Position numbers and translations under genes: made by a program. From assembly GCF_001927285.1 (NCBI RefSeq), contig NZ_MSIG01000006.1, positions 62,001-126,000 on the forward strand: a stretch of DNA of 64,000 nucleotides, given 5' to 3'. This document shows, piece after piece, positions 28,114 to 38,275 of the stretch. A model generated the notes under the pieces. It was given only the letters and a program-made list of their open reading frames with translations, ran no database searches and was not told where the DNA came from. The DNA comes from Mongoliimonas terrestris. GTDB taxonomy: Bacteria; Pseudomonadota; Alphaproteobacteria; Rhizobiales; Pleomorphomonadaceae. The first letter of the stretch is position 1. The number at the start of each line of letters is the position of its first letter.

Positions 28114-29940
28114 ATGCAGGACGTGATCGAGGACTCCAAGTCGGCCGTTGCCGGTCGGACGCCCACGGACCCTCCGCCGGCGGCCGCGAGCACGGATGCG
28201 GACGGCAAACCCGCACCGGGTCCGGCGGCCCCGAGCGGCGCCACCACGGCGCGACGGCCGGCCGCGTCGCCCTTCGTGGTGATCGTCCACGTGCTGGTGC
28301 TCCTCGTCCTCTCGGTCGCCCTTCTGGCGCCCGGGATCGACACCTTGCCGGTCACCGACCGCGACGAGGCGCGATTCGTCCAGGCCACCCGGCAGATGCT
28401 GGAGACCGGCGACTGGGTCGACATTCGCTTTCAGGACGACGCCCGCTACAAGAAGCCGATCGGCATCTATTGGCTGCAGGCGTTGTCGGTGACGGCGGTC
28501 GGCGGGGGGCCGGACGCGCCGTTGTGGGCTTTCCGGCTGCCGTCTCTCGTCGGCGTCACCCTGGCGGTGCTGTTCGCCTACGGCGCCGGGGTCGCGCTCT
28601 TCGGCACCACGGGCGCCTTCTTCGGCGCACTTCTTGTCGCCACCACGGTTCTGACGGGCGTGGAAGCCCGGTTCGCCAAGACCGACGGCATGCTGCTCGC
28701 CACCATCGTGGCGGCACAGTGGGCGCTGGCTTCGCTAGCCATGGACCCGGATCGGCGGGCCCGCTTCGGGCGGAACGCGCTGTTCTGGACCGCGCTCGGC
28801 TGCGGCATCCTGATCAAGGGCCCTGTGGCGCCACTGGTGGTCGGCCTCACGCTTTTCACGCTGATGGCCTACGACCGGTCGTTCCGTCTTCTCGGCGGGC
28901 TGAAACCGCTGTTCGGTCTGCCCTGGATGCTCGCGTTGGTGCTGCCCTGGTTCGTGGCGATCGCCAGCATCTCCGAGGGCGCCTTCTTCCAGCACGCGCT
29001 CGGGGAAGACTTCGCCGGCAAGATCGCCGCCGCGCAGGAAAGCCACGGCGCGCCGCCCGGCACCTATCTGCTGGCCTCGTTCGGCACCTTCTGGCCTGCA
29101 TCGGCCTTCATCCCGCTCGGCATTGCCTGGGCTGTCGCGGCGCGGCACACCCTGCCGGCGCGCTTCCTGATCGCCTGGTCGCTGCCGTCATGGATCGTGT
29201 TCGAAGCCGTGGCGACGAAGCTACCGCACTACGTGCTGCCGCTCCTCCCGGCGCTGACGCTGATGGTCGGCGGCGCGCTCGGCGCCGGCCTGTTGATGCC
29301 CTCCACCCGATGGCGGCGCGCGTCGCTGGCCTGGATCGCCCTTGGCGGCATCATCCTCTCGGTCGGCCTCAACGGCGCCTTCATCGCGTTGGAGGGCCAC
29401 GCGGATCCGATCGGCATCGCCGGAGCCGTGGTGGCTGGCGCGCTGGCGCTGGTGGCCTGGGTGATCGCCCGGAAGGGCTACCCGCGGGTGGCAATCCTGG
29501 CGACGGCGATCGCGTCCGGCGGCGTGGTGGCGCTCGGCTGGGTGCACCTGATGCCGGCGGCGAAAAGTCTCTGGCTTTCCGACCGCGTTGCGGAAACCGT
29601 CACGATAGTGTCAAAATGTACAAGGAGGATCGCGGTCGGCTATACCGAGCCGAGCCTCGTGGTGCGGCTTGGGACCGACACACGGCTGCTGAGGCCGGAG
29701 GAGGGCGCGGCAGCGTTTGCCGAGGGTCCGTGCGCGGTCGCCATGGTTGACGCGCGCCGCGACGAGGCCTTCGTGGCCGGCCTCGCGGCCCTCGGGGTGA
29801 CGCCGACGCTCGCCACACTGGTGGTGGGCAGGAACATCGACGGGCTGAGGCTGCGGACGATCCGGATCTACACGCGGGACGGAGGCACGGCGGGTGACGG
29901 AGCTGAGACTGGAGAGCCTCCCGCAGCGCCCACGCCCTAA
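28114..29940 (+). CDS. ArnT-like glycosyltransferase (GT39/GT83, polyprenyl-phosphate-sugar dependent)
   Basis: A 608-aa inner-membrane transferase. After a roughly 55-residue Ala/Pro-rich cytoplasmic tail comes TM1 and then the catalytic acidic loop TDRDEARFVQATRQML, followed by ARYKKPIGIYWLQAL, both typical of ArnT and of rhizobial RgtA-D galacturonosyltransferases. About 11 helices follow. Such enzymes use a lipid-phosphate sugar to decorate lipid A or LPS core at the periplasmic face. The next three genes supply matching functions. The start is the in-frame ATG at 28114. Confidence 0.88.
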   Translation: MQDVIEDSKSAVAGRTPTDPPPAAASTDADGKPAPGPAAPSGATTARRPAASPFVVIVHVLVLLVLSVALLAPGIDTLPVTDRDEARFVQATRQMLETGDWVDIRFQDDARYKKPIGIYWLQALSVTAVGGGPDAPLWAFRLPSLVGVTLAVLFAYGAGVALFGTTGAFFGALLVATTVLTGVEARFAKTDGMLLATIVAAQWALASLAMDPDRRARFGRNALFWTALGCGILIKGPVAPLVVGLTLFTLMAYDRSFRLLGGLKPLFGLPWMLALVLPWFVAIASISEGAFFQHALGEDFAGKIAAAQESHGAPPGTYLLASFGTFWPASAFIPLGIAWAVAARHTLPARFLIAWSLPSWIVFEAVATKLPHYVLPLLPALTLMVGGALGAGLLMPSTRWRRASLAWIALGGIILSVGLNGAFIALEGHADPIGIAGAVVAGALALVAWVIARKGYPRVAILATAIASGGVVALGWVHLMPAAKSLWLSDRVAETVTIVSKCTRRIAVGYTEPSLVVRLGTDTRLLRPEEGAAAFAEGPCAVAMVDARRDEAFVAGLAALGVTPTLATLVVGRNIDGLRLRTIRIYTRDGGTAGDGAETGEPPAAPTP

Positions 29941-31054
29941 CGCCGTCTTCGCGGACGGCGCCGCCGCCGTTCGCCCCGCCTCGACCGACCGGACACCAAA
30001 GGCCGTCCCCTTCGACGCCGCATCGATGCGCGACGCTCGTGCCACCGCAGGCGAACGTCTGGAGGCCGCCGGCCGCGACGGGGCACTCGGCCTGCTGTTC
30101 GCCGGGGCTGGCCTCCGATTCATGGCCGCGGCACTCCTGAACCTGACCGGGGCGGCATGGGTGCTGGCACTTTGCGCCGCGAGGATCGCCTCTTTGGAAG
30201 TCCGAGCACGCGTCCTCTCGCCGCTTTCCGCGGCGTGGCGGCCGGACCGGGCCATCGCCGCGCTGCGACAATCCCTGGCACCGCTCGATGCGCCGACGCG
30301 GCTTCTTCTCGTCATCCTCCTCGCCGGCACGGCGCTCACGGTGGCGGGCTTCGCCCTCAACGACGAGGCACGGGCGGGCGTCGCCGCGCTGCCGGACTGG
30401 CTGCGCAAGGACATGCGGGCGATCACCCGGTTCGGCAAGTCGGATTGGATCCTGATCCCGCTCCTCGTCGGCATCCTGGGCGCCGAATTGGCACTCAGAC
30501 GTGCCCGCCTGCCGCGCCGGTGGGCGGCCTTCCTGCGCCACGCGGAACGGCTGGCGATCTACGGCTTCGCGGTGATCGCCATCAGCGGAGTCGCGGCCAT
30601 CATCCTCAAGTTCGGCCTCGGCCATCCGCGGCCGTCCATGCAGCCGGCGCTCGAAGGGCTCGGCGCGCTCACCGGGCCGACGCTCGACCCGCGGATGGCA
30701 AGCTTCCCGTCGGGCCACGCGACCACCATGGCGGCGCTCGTCGCCGGGCTCGCCTTCCTGTGGCCGCGGGTCGCGCTCGCTGTGGCGCCGTTCGCCCTGC
30801 TGGTCGCGGCGTCGCGGTCCGTGGTCGGGGCGCACTTCGCCTCCGACATCGCCGCCGGCCTGCTGCTGGGGGGCGCCTCGACGGTGCTGATCGCCGGCTG
30901 GTTCGCCGAACGGCGGCTGGCGCTCCGCGTCGGGGCGCGCGGCCTGCCGGTCCGCAGGCGCTTCCCGACCCGGTGGATCGGCCGCGAAATCGGCCGGCGG
31001 ATCGGCTTTCCCCTTGCATCCGGAGGCCGGACGGACGATACCGGCGCCCGATGA
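29894..31054 (+). CDS. PAP2-family phosphatase
   Basis: A 386-aa membrane phosphatase of the type-2 phosphatidic acid phosphatase superfamily. All three catalytic motifs are seen: KFGLGHPRP, ASFPSGHAT and SRSVVGAHFASD. About six helices start after a roughly 65-residue N-terminal tail. It overlaps the GT39 gene by 47 bases, with a GTG start eight bases after GGAGG. In this setting it may remove a lipid A phosphate (LpxE/LpxF-like) or recycle polyprenyl phosphate; the sequence cannot decide. Confidence 0.88.
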   Translation: MTELRLESLPQRPRPNAVFADGAAAVRPASTDRTPKAVPFDAASMRDARATAGERLEAAGRDGALGLLFAGAGLRFMAAALLNLTGAAWVLALCAARIASLEVRARVLSPLSAAWRPDRAIAALRQSLAPLDAPTRLLLVILLAGTALTVAGFALNDEARAGVAALPDWLRKDMRAITRFGKSDWILIPLLVGILGAELALRRARLPRRWAAFLRHAERLAIYGFAVIAISGVAAIILKFGLGHPRPSMQPALEGLGALTGPTLDPRMASFPSGHATTMAALVAGLAFLWPRVALAVAPFALLVAASRSVVGAHFASDIAAGLLLGGASTVLIAGWFAERRLALRVGARGLPVRRRFPTRWIGREIGRRIGFPLASGGRTDDTGAR

Positions 31055-31860
31055 GCGGCGTCTCGGTCGGAGCGGCGCTGACACCGGAACCGTCCATGAC
31101 GTCTCGACAGCTACCTCTCCAAGGGTCCGGCGACCTGATCTCCGTGGTCATACCGGCCAAGGACGAGGCGGACAATCTCGCCATCCTGATCGGCGAAATC
31201 CTGGTTGCCCTTGAGGCCCATCCGCTCGAGGTGATCGTCGTGGATGACGGCTCCAGCGACGGCACCGGCGCGCTCCTCGCCAAGCTGGCGGGGGAGGGAA
31301 AGCCGGTCCGCCATGTGCGCCACGACCGGCCGTGCGGGCAGAGCGCGGCGGTGCGCTCGGGCGTCCTTGCGGCGCGCGGTCGGTTGGTGGTGACCATCGA
31401 CGGCGACGGGCAGAACGACCCGGCCTACATCCCGGCCCTCGTAGCGGCGCTCGACGGGGCAGGCCCATCGGTGGCGCTCGCGGCCGGCCAGCGGCTGAAG
31501 CGGACGGACGGCATCTACAAGAAATACGCCTCGCGCTTCGCCAATTCCCTCCGCGGCGCCATCCTGGCCGACGGCACGCGGGATTCCGGCTGCGGCCTCA
31601 AAGCCATGCGTCGGGAGGTGTTCCTGCTGCTCCCCTACTTCGACGGCTGGCACCGCTTCCTGCCGGCGCTGGTGATCCGCGAGGGATTCGGCGTCGTCCA
31701 CGTGGACGTGGTGGACCGTCCGCGCCGGTTCGGCCGGTCCAACTACGGCATCTTCGATCGGGGGCTGCGCGGCGCGCTCGATCTCTTAGGGGTTTGGTGG
31801 CTGAGAAAACGCCGCCGGAAGATCCCCATGGTCTCGGAAATCGGTCTCCCGCATGGTTGA
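31051..31860 (+). CDS. GT2 glycosyltransferase (dolichol-phosphate mannosyltransferase-like)
   Basis: A 269-aa GT-A enzyme. SVVIPAKDEADNL opens the fold, VIVVDDGSSDGT binds the nucleotide, and the DXD-like motif is in TIDGDGQNDP. A FGRSNYGIFDRG segment near the end is shared with ArnC/DPM and with rhizobial dodecaprenyl-phosphate-galacturonate synthases. It probably charges polyprenyl phosphate with the sugar used by the GT39 protein (inference). No C-terminal transmembrane pair is present, unlike ArnC. Its start overlaps the PAP2 stop (ATGA). Confidence 0.87.
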   Translation: MSGVSVGAALTPEPSMTSRQLPLQGSGDLISVVIPAKDEADNLAILIGEILVALEAHPLEVIVVDDGSSDGTGALLAKLAGEGKPVRHVRHDRPCGQSAAVRSGVLAARGRLVVTIDGDGQNDPAYIPALVAALDGAGPSVALAAGQRLKRTDGIYKKYASRFANSLRGAILADGTRDSGCGLKAMRREVFLLLPYFDGWHRFLPALVIREGFGVVHVDVVDRPRRFGRSNYGIFDRGLRGALDLLGVWWLRKRRRKIPMVSEIGLPHG

Positions 31861-32197
31861 AGTGTTCGCCGCTCTCGCCGACTGGCTTCACGACGTGTTC
31901 GTGGCCCAGTGGGACTTCTGGATCCTGTTCGGCTTCATTGGCCAGGCCTTCTTCACCATGCGCTTCGTGGTGCAGTGGATGGCGAGCGAGAAGGCCCGGC
32001 GCTCCGTCGTGCCGGTGGCCTTCTGGTTCTTCTCCCTCGGCGGCGGCCTTTTCCTCTTGATCTACGCGGTCCAGCGCCAGGACCCCGTGTTCATCGCCGG
32101 CCAGGGTCTGGGGCTGATCATCTACCTGCGCAACCTCCGCCTGATCTACAAGGAGCGGAAGGCCTCCGTGCTGCCGGACGGCGGCGAGGGGCGCTGA
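31853..32197 (+). CDS. lipid-A-disaccharide synthase N-terminal-like (LAB_N) membrane protein
   Basis: A 114-aa protein with three predicted helices and the LAB_N signature: WILFGFIGQAFFTMRFVVQW, then FWFFSLGGGLFLLIYA and GLIIYLRNL. Free-standing LAB_N proteins are small membrane partners usually found beside a GT2 gene in lipid A modification loci. It overlaps the GT2 gene by eight bases and ends the cassette. Confidence 0.88.
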   Translation: MVEVFAALADWLHDVFVAQWDFWILFGFIGQAFFTMRFVVQWMASEKARRSVVPVAFWFFSLGGGLFLLIYAVQRQDPVFIAGQGLGLIIYLRNLRLIYKERKASVLPDGGEGR

Positions 32198-32218
32198 TCC
32201 GCCTCGCCGCCATCGGGA

Positions 32219-33400
32219 TCAGTCCGTCAGCGCCCCATTGAAGCGGGCGAAGCCGGCTTCCAGGTCTGCGATGAGGTCCGCCGGGTTCTCCAGACCGATG
32301 TGGAGGCGGATCAGGTGGCCGTCGTCCGCCCAGGCGGTGGCGGTGCGGATCTTCTTCGGGTCCGACACGATGGCCAGACTCTCAAAGCCGCCCCAGGAAT
32401 AGCCGAGGCCGAAATAGGCGAGCCCGTCCAGCATGGCGGCGACCGCCTTCATGGGCGCCGGCCGGGTGACGAAGGAGAAGAGCCCGGACGCGCCGGTGAA
32501 GTCGCGCGCGTAGAGCGCGTGCTGCGGGTGGGAGGGCAGCGCCGGGTGAAGCACCCGCGCCACTTCCGGCCGATCCTCCAGCCAGCGTGCGACCGCGATG
32601 CCGCTCTCCTGGTGACGGGCGAGGCGGACCGCCATGGTGCGCAGACCGCGGAGGCTGAGGTTGACGTCGTCCGGCCCGACGCTGAGGCCGAGGTCGGTGC
32701 GCACCTCCTTCAGCCGCTTCCAGGCGCGCGGGCCGGCGGCGACGGTGCCGATCAGCACGTCCGAATGGCCGACCACGTACTTTGTGCCGGCCATCAGCGA
32801 AATATCCGCCCCGTGGGCGAGCGGCTTGTAGAAGAGCGGCGTCGCCCAGGTGTTGTCGGTGACGACCAGGAGGTTGTGGCGGCGCGCGACGGCGGCGAGA
32901 GCGTCGATGTCCTGGAGCTCGAAGGTGAGGGAACCCGGCGTCTCGGTGTAGATGGCGCGGGTGTTGGGGCGGATCAGGCTCTCGATCTCGGCGCCAAGGG
33001 CGGGATCGTAGTAGGTCGTCTCGATGCCGAGGCGCTTCGCCATGCCGTCGCAGAAGCGGCGGGCTGGGGCGTAGACGCTGTCGACGACCAGGATGTGATC
33101 GCCGGCGCCGGCTACCGCCAGGATGGCGGTCGTCACCGCCGATAGGCCGGACGGGCAGAGCACCACGCCCTCGGCGCCCTCAAGGGCGGCCAGCACCTCC
33201 TCCAGCGCGTCGGTCGTGGGGCTGCCATGGCGACCGTAGGTATAGCGCTGCCGGCCGGACAGCATGGTGGCGACGTCGGGAAAAGTGACCGTGGAGCCGT
33301 GGTAGACCGGCGGGTTGACGAACCCGTGGTGGTCGCGGGGGTGCCGGCCCTTGTGGGCGAGCAAGGTTTCGGGGCTCGGCTCGATACGGTCGTCGGACAT
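32219..33400 (-). CDS. metC: cystathionine beta-lyase / PLP-dependent Cys-Met metabolism enzyme
   Basis: A 393-aa enzyme of the Cys/Met metabolism PLP family. The PLP lysine is K207 in LMAGTKYVVGHSD, with the phosphate-binding CPSGLSAVT and the aspartate in VVTDNTWATP. The VVGHSD context and the C-terminal YSWGGFESL match the bacterial MetC branch (cystathionine to homocysteine, pyruvate and ammonia). Side activities on cysteine are usual. The start at 33400 gives the family N-terminus; an ATG 13 codons earlier is less likely. Confidence 0.9.
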   Translation of the reverse strand: MSDDRIEPSPETLLAHKGRHPRDHHGFVNPPVYHGSTVTFPDVATMLSGRQRYTYGRHGSPTTDALEEVLAALEGAEGVVLCPSGLSAVTTAILAVAGAGDHILVVDSVYAPARRFCDGMAKRLGIETTYYDPALGAEIESLIRPNTRAIYTETPGSLTFELQDIDALAAVARRHNLLVVTDNTWATPLFYKPLAHGADISLMAGTKYVVGHSDVLIGTVAAGPRAWKRLKEVRTDLGLSVGPDDVNLSLRGLRTMAVRLARHQESGIAVARWLEDRPEVARVLHPALPSHPQHALYARDFTGASGLFSFVTRPAPMKAVAAMLDGLAYFGLGYSWGGFESLAIVSDPKKIRTATAWADDGHLIRLHIGLENPADLIADLEAGFARFNGALTD

Positions 33401-33472
33401 GTAGGGGGCGCCTCGGTGCGGGTGGGATGCGTGTTCCACCGGTTATCCGATTTGGCGCTGACCCGAAAGCGT

Positions 33473-34372
33473 TCAGGCCGACGGGCTGTCCGCCGCGTCG
33501 GCCCGGTCCAGGAAGGCACGGACGGCGGCGATGGTCGGGGCGTCGGTCAGCGTCGGCGCGTGGCCCTGGTGGGGCACCCGCAGGACGGTCACGTGCGGCA
33601 GCTTGGCGGCCATCTCGGCGACGGTCGCCTCGGAGAGGAGGTCGGACGCCTCGCCGCGGATCACCATGACGGGGCGGTCGCCGAGCGCCAGGTAAGCCGG
33701 CCAGAATGGCGGAAGGCCCTTGGCGGGGTCGAAGGTCGCAAAGGCGTCGAAAAGGCGCGGATCGTAGTCGAGCACGGGCCGGCCGTCGGCATCCTCCCGG
33801 TACATGGCGCGGGCGACGGCGGTCCAGTCTTCGTCGGAGAGCGTCGTGAAGGTGAGGCCCATGGTGGCCTTGAGGTCCGCGACCGCCTCGTCCCAGGTGG
33901 TGATGGCGTGGCCGAGGGTGAGGTTCATGCGGCTGGCGATGGCGGCAAGGCCGGCGGTCTCGATCACCGGGCCGATGTCGTTGAGGACGACGGGTCCGAC
34001 GCGGGCCGGCGCGGTGGCGGCGAGGATCATCGTCACGATGCCGCCCCGCGAGGTACCGACGATGGCGGGCGTCTCGATGCCGAGGCTGTCCAGGCCGGCC
34101 ACCACGTCGGCGGCCTCCACGTCGGGCCGGTAGGTGGCCGGATCGGCGTAGGCCGAGCGGCCGCGGCCGCGGAAGTCCATGGTGACGACCGTGCGGGGAT
34201 GGTCTCCGGAGGACAGCGCAGCCGCGAGGGTTTCGAAATCGCGGCCGTTGCGGGTGAGGCCCGGCAGGCAGAGCACGGGCCGGCCGGCGGCGCCCGCCGG
34301 TTCTCGGATGGTGCCGCCGAGGCGGGTGCCGTCGGCGGCGGTCCAGTCGATGGGGCGCACGGCGGCGCTCAC
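33473..34372 (-). CDS. alpha/beta hydrolase
   Basis: A 299-aa serine hydrolase fold. The oxyanion region is LPGLTRNGRDF, the nucleophile elbow GTSRGG (serine replacing the usual GxSxG form as G-T-S-R-G), and the catalytic His is in HQGHAPTL. The acid is probably in the MVIRGEASDLL region. The substrate is unknown. The GTG start overlaps the stop of the lytic transglycosylase (GTGA), so the two are co-translated. A second GTG lies four codons later. Confidence 0.85.
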   Translation of the reverse strand: MSAAVRPIDWTAADGTRLGGTIREPAGAAGRPVLCLPGLTRNGRDFETLAAALSSGDHPRTVVTMDFRGRGRSAYADPATYRPDVEAADVVAGLDSLGIETPAIVGTSRGGIVTMILAATAPARVGPVVLNDIGPVIETAGLAAIASRMNLTLGHAITTWDEAVADLKATMGLTFTTLSDEDWTAVARAMYREDADGRPVLDYDPRLFDAFATFDPAKGLPPFWPAYLALGDRPVMVIRGEASDLLSEATVAEMAAKLPHVTVLRVPHQGHAPTLTDAPTIAAVRAFLDRADAADSPSA

Positions 34373-36435
34373 GAGCTGCCGCCCCGCTGAAGATCCTCCA
34401 CGATCCTGAGCGGCCCGCCGTCCAGGCGCTCGCGGTAGACCTGGAGGTTTTCGGTGACACGCTGGACGTAGTTGCGCGTCTCGCCGTACGGGATCATCTC
34501 GATCCAGTCGATCGGGTCGATCCGGCCGTCGCGCGGGTCGCCGAACCGGCGGATCCATTCGTTCACCTTGCTGGCGCCGGCGTTGTAGGCGGCGAAGGTC
34601 AGAATGTAGCTGCCGTTGTAGGCGTCGACGAGTTCGCGCAGGTGCGCGGCGCCAAGGGTGGCGTTGTAGCCCGGGTCGGCGGTGAGCTTGCCCTTGTTGT
34701 AGGAGACGCCAAGGGTGCGCGCCGTCGCCTGGGCGGTGCCAGGCATGAGCTGGAGGAGGCCGAGGGCGCCGGCGTGGCTGACGGCCGCCGGGTCGAACGC
34801 GCTCTCCTGGCGGGCGATGGCGTAGACGATGGCGGTCTCAACCTTGGTCTGCTTGCGCGCGGACTCCGGAATGGCGTTCAGCGGATAGGCGAGCCGCTGC
34901 ACGTCCATGCCGCGTTCCACAGCGATCTTGCCGACCTGGAGGGCGCCGCGATGGTCGCCGCGCTGCTCCAGGTAGGTGGTGAGGAGGGCGAGCTGGCCGC
35001 CGGTCGGCAGCTGACGGGCGAGCTCCGGGTAGAGACTGGAGGCATCGCTCGCAAAGCCCGCCTCGATCAGCCGGGCCATGACGCGGACGAGGTCGTTGCG
35101 CCCGAAAGCCTGGCGGTCGGCGTCGGAGGGCTTGGGTGCTTGCGGCAGGCCGAGGGTGGACGCGCCGAGCTTCACCCGCGCCAGCTGACCGTAGAAGGCG
35201 ACCTGATCGGCGCTCGCCCGGGTGTACCAGGCGCGCGCGTCCTCGATGCGGCCGGCGGCTTCCGCCGTGCGGCCGAGCCAGTAGTGGGCGCGCGAGCGGG
35301 TGATCGGTTTCTGGCCGACCCCGGAGAGGGCCTGGAAGTGCTTGCCGGCGGTCGTCGGGTCGTTGAGGAAGCGGAGGGCGAACCAGCCGGCGTGGAAGTG
35401 CGCCTCGGCCAGGGTCTCGGGATTCCCGCCCCGGTGGGCGGCCACCACCTTGTAGGCGAGCTTCGCGTTGCCCTTTTCGGCGAGATCGCGGGCGACGATA
35501 CGCCGCTCGATCCACCAATGGTCCGGATCGATGAGCACGGCCGGATCGCTGCCGGCCTTGAGGAGCGCCGCGGCGGCATCCTCCGGCCGGTCGGCGCGAC
35601 GGCGGTACTCGGCGAGGGTGAAGAGGTAGGCCGGCTTGGACCGGAGGTCCTTCGGCACGGCGTCCAGCTTGCGAGCGGCGTCCTTCTGGTCGCGAAGGAC
35701 GGCGGCGCGGGCATCGGCGAGCTGCACGTGGCCGCCGCCGAGGCGCTTGCCGATGTTGGACGCCTGGACCACCCGGTCGTTGTACATGAGGAAGTCGAAG
35801 CGCGCCTGCAGCTGCGCTTTCGTCAGCACCGACCCGAAGTCGCGGAGAATGGCGGCGTCTTCCTCCGGAGACAGGGTCTCGGAGGTCCAGAGCTTGTGGA
35901 GGGTGGCGCTCGCGCGCTTCTTGTCGCCGACCGCCATCTGGGCGCGGGCAAGGGCGAGCACGCCCTGTTCGGTGATCGGCTCGGACGCACCGAAGGCCGC
36001 CACCACCTCGCGCGGAGACATCTTCTGGCGGGCGAGAGCCACCTCGGCGCGGCGGCGCATCATGGCGACGGAGGGCCAGTGCGGATTGCGGGCGGCGAAC
36101 TCGGTGATCATGCGCGGGGTGAGGCCCGACACGTCCCGGCGGATGGCCATCCAAGTGACGATGTCCTTGTCGAGCTGCGACAGACCGGACGCGATCGAGC
36201 GGGCCTGCGGATAATCGTTCTTGCCGATGGCTTTCAGCGCCTGGGCAAGACTCTCGGCGGCGACCTCGACGACGGGAAGCGGCGCGTCGGCGTCGCCGAT
36301 CGCGGGTTCGGCAAGACGCGGCACGGGCAACGGCACGAGGCCGGGCGCCGCGGAGACCGGCGGGACCGCGGTGACAGCCATCGCGCTGGCAAGGAGCGCG
36401 GCGAGGGAACGGGAGGCACGGAAGGGGAGGGCCAT
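34369..36435 (-). CDS. soluble lytic murein transglycosylase (Slt70-like)
   Basis: A 688-aa periplasmic peptidoglycan lyase. The signal peptide is residues 1-30 (cleavage near VSA-AP). A long superhelical U-shaped region (about 45-500) with TPR-like pairs precedes the SLT catalytic domain. The catalytic glutamate is E544 in [11 protein letters not shown], followed by [13 protein letters not shown] and AYNAG. Length and order match Slt70. It cleaves between MurNAc and GlcNAc, giving 1,6-anhydro-muropeptides. It is divergent from dapA. Confidence 0.93.
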   Translation of the reverse strand: MALPFRASRSLAALLASAMAVTAVPPVSAAPGLVPLPVPRLAEPAIGDADAPLPVVEVAAESLAQALKAIGKNDYPQARSIASGLSQLDKDIVTWMAIRRDVSGLTPRMITEFAARNPHWPSVAMMRRRAEVALARQKMSPREVVAAFGASEPITEQGVLALARAQMAVGDKKRASATLHKLWTSETLSPEEDAAILRDFGSVLTKAQLQARFDFLMYNDRVVQASNIGKRLGGGHVQLADARAAVLRDQKDAARKLDAVPKDLRSKPAYLFTLAEYRRRADRPEDAAAALLKAGSDPAVLIDPDHWWIERRIVARDLAEKGNAKLAYKVVAAHRGGNPETLAEAHFHAGWFALRFLNDPTTAGKHFQALSGVGQKPITRSRAHYWLGRTAEAAGRIEDARAWYTRASADQVAFYGQLARVKLGASTLGLPQAPKPSDADRQAFGRNDLVRVMARLIEAGFASDASSLYPELARQLPTGGQLALLTTYLEQRGDHRGALQVGKIAVERGMDVQRLAYPLNAIPESARKQTKVETAIVYAIARQESAFDPAAVSHAGALGLLQLMPGTAQATARTLGVSYNKGKLTADPGYNATLGAAHLRELVDAYNGSYILTFAAYNAGASKVNEWIRRFGDPRDGRIDPIDWIEMIPYGETRNYVQRVTENLQVYRERLDGGPLRIVEDLQRGGSS

Positions 36436-36721
36436 GCGTCAGACTCCGGGACTGGCGATGATGGGCCTGGTCCTCCGCCCACCACCAGTTCTTGACGACA
36501 TCTTAATATGCGCCCGCTTGGTTTATGAACCCTTGATGCGGGCGCTTTGGAGGCGATCGGGCGGCGGAAAAAGCGCAGGCCCGCCACGCTGGCGACAAAG
36601 GTTCGGCGGGACGCGACGGCGGCACGATCGCTGTTGTTCTCCAACGGCCGTCACACTATTGTCCGCCGACCACGACGCCGGCGTGGCGATCCGTCCGGCG
36701 GGAGATGAAGAAGAAAACGCC

Positions 36722-37597
36722 ATGTTCAAGGGGTCTATCACCGCGCTCGTCACGCCGTTCGCCGATGGAGCCGTCGACTGGGCCGCCTTCGAGGCGTTCG
36801 TCGACTGGCAGATCGCCGAGGGCAGCCACGGCCTGGTGCCGGTCGGCACCACGGGCGAAAGCCCGACGCTGAGCCACGACGAGCACAAGAAGGTGGTGGA
36901 GACCGCCATCCGGGTGGCCAACAAGCGCGTGCCGGTGATCGCCGGCGCCGGCTCCAACAACACGCTGGAGGCAATCGACCTCGCCCGCCACGCGGAAAAG
37001 GCCGGGGCCGACGGCTTGCTGGTGGTGACGCCCTATTACAACAAGCCGAACCAGGAGGGCCTCTTCCGGCACTTCAAGGCGGTGAACGACGCGGTCGGCA
37101 TTCCGATCATCATCTACAACATTCCGCCGCGGTCGGTGGTGGACATGTCCGTGGAGACCATGGCGCGGCTCTTCGAGCTGAAGAACATCGTCGGCGTCAA
37201 GGACGCCACCGCCAAGCTCGACCGGGTCAGCGCCCAGCGCCACGCCATGGGGCCGGACTTCATCCAGCTCTCCGGCGAGGACGGTACGGCGCTCGCCTTC
37301 ATGGCGCACGGCGGCCACGGCTGCATCTCGGTGACGGCGAACGTGGCGCCGCGGCTCTGCTCGGCCTTCCAGGCGGCGTGTCTGGCCGGCGACTACGCGG
37401 GTGCCCTCAAGATCCAGGACCGGCTGTTCCCGCTGCACCAGGCGCTCTTCATCGAGCCGAACCCGCAGGGGACCAAGTATGCGCTGTCGCTGATGGGTCG
37501 CATGCGGAACGACCTCCGCCTGCCGCTCGTTCCCGTGACCGCGTCCACCGAGGCGGCGCTGAGGTCCGCACTGGAGCACGCCGGCCTCCTCAACTGA
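36722..37597 (+). CDS. dapA: 4-hydroxy-tetrahydrodipicolinate synthase
   Basis: A 291-aa cytosolic TIM-barrel enzyme that condenses pyruvate with aspartate semialdehyde in lysine and diaminopimelate synthesis. The Schiff-base lysine is K160 ([11 protein letters not shown]), the catalytic tyrosine is Y132 (IIYNIPPRS), and GTTGESPTL binds substrate. The ATG at 36722 gives the exact family start [13 protein letters not shown]; a much longer open frame upstream was rejected. smpB follows after 16 bases, an order common in alphaproteobacteria. Confidence 0.97.
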   Translation: MFKGSITALVTPFADGAVDWAAFEAFVDWQIAEGSHGLVPVGTTGESPTLSHDEHKKVVETAIRVANKRVPVIAGAGSNNTLEAIDLARHAEKAGADGLLVVTPYYNKPNQEGLFRHFKAVNDAVGIPIIIYNIPPRSVVDMSVETMARLFELKNIVGVKDATAKLDRVSAQRHAMGPDFIQLSGEDGTALAFMAHGGHGCISVTANVAPRLCSAFQAACLAGDYAGALKIQDRLFPLHQALFIEPNPQGTKYALSLMGRMRNDLRLPLVPVTASTEAALRSALEHAGLLN

Positions 37598-37613
37598 GGC
37601 CGGCAGAGAGCAG

Positions 37614-38093
37614 ATGAACGCCAAGAAGGCCACCGAGCCGCCGAAGAAGATCGTCGCCGACAACCGTCAGGCCCGCTACAACTACGCTATCGGCGACAAG
37701 ATCGAAGCCGGCATCATGCTGACCGGCACGGAGGTCAAGTCGCTGCGGCAGGGGCGGACGAACCTCGGCGACGCCTATGCGGGCGCGCGCGGCGACGAGA
37801 TCTATCTCTACAACGCCTATATCCCGGAATACCTGCAGGCGAACCGCTTCAACCACGAGACCCGGCGCCCGCGCAAGCTGCTGCTGCACCGCCGGCAGAT
37901 CTCGCGACTGCTGGCGGCCGTGCAGCGCGAGGGCATGACGATCGTGCCGCTGCGGCTCTATTTCAACGACCGGGGCCGGGCGAAGCTGGAGATCGCGCTC
38001 GCCCAGGGCAAGAAGACCCATGACAAGCGCCAGGCCAGCAAGGAACGCGACTGGAACCGGGAAAAGGCGCGGCTGATGAAGAGCCGGGATTGA
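37614..38093 (+). CDS. smpB: SsrA (tmRNA)-binding protein
   Basis: A 159-aa partner of tmRNA in rescue of stalled ribosomes. Family landmarks are [21 protein letters not shown], read as two parts, [19 protein letters not shown], and [12 protein letters not shown]. The basic C-terminal tail ([15 protein letters not shown]) enters the mRNA channel. It is probably co-transcribed with dapA. The tmRNA gene itself is not in this window. Confidence 0.97.
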   Translation: MNAKKATEPPKKIVADNRQARYNYAIGDKIEAGIMLTGTEVKSLRQGRTNLGDAYAGARGDEIYLYNAYIPEYLQANRFNHETRRPRKLLLHRRQISRLLAAVQREGMTIVPLRLYFNDRGRAKLEIALAQGKKTHDKRQASKERDWNREKARLMKSRD

Positions 38094-38139
38094 GGGTCAT
38101 CGTCCGGATGCGATGGACGGGATGCATGTCCGGACATGA

Positions 38140-38183
38140 CATGCGTGGGTGGTCCGCCTGCGCGGACCATGACGATGGGGAGG
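38140..38183. repeat. single arm of the 21405-21513 repeat family
   Basis: ATGCGTGGGTGGTCCG followed by CCTGCGCGGACCATGACGAT nearly repeats 21472-21513. It contains its own inner stem (TGGTCCGC/GCGGACCA). The second large arm is missing, so the copy is truncated. Confidence 0.8.
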
Positions 38184-38275
38184 ATGGTAGACGTCACGGA
38201 TGTCCTCCTTCGCTTGATCCCAACGCTGTGGAGGATGGGGAACGGGTTCGATGTCCTCCGTTTCTCGATCCCAAG

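Noticed and set aside
27782..28216. N-terminal extension of the K+/H+ antiporter reading into the GT39 region
   Set aside because: The extended residues are Arg/Pro-rich with no similarity to the family, while the ATG at 27781 gives the normal first helix and a GAGGAG ribosome site.
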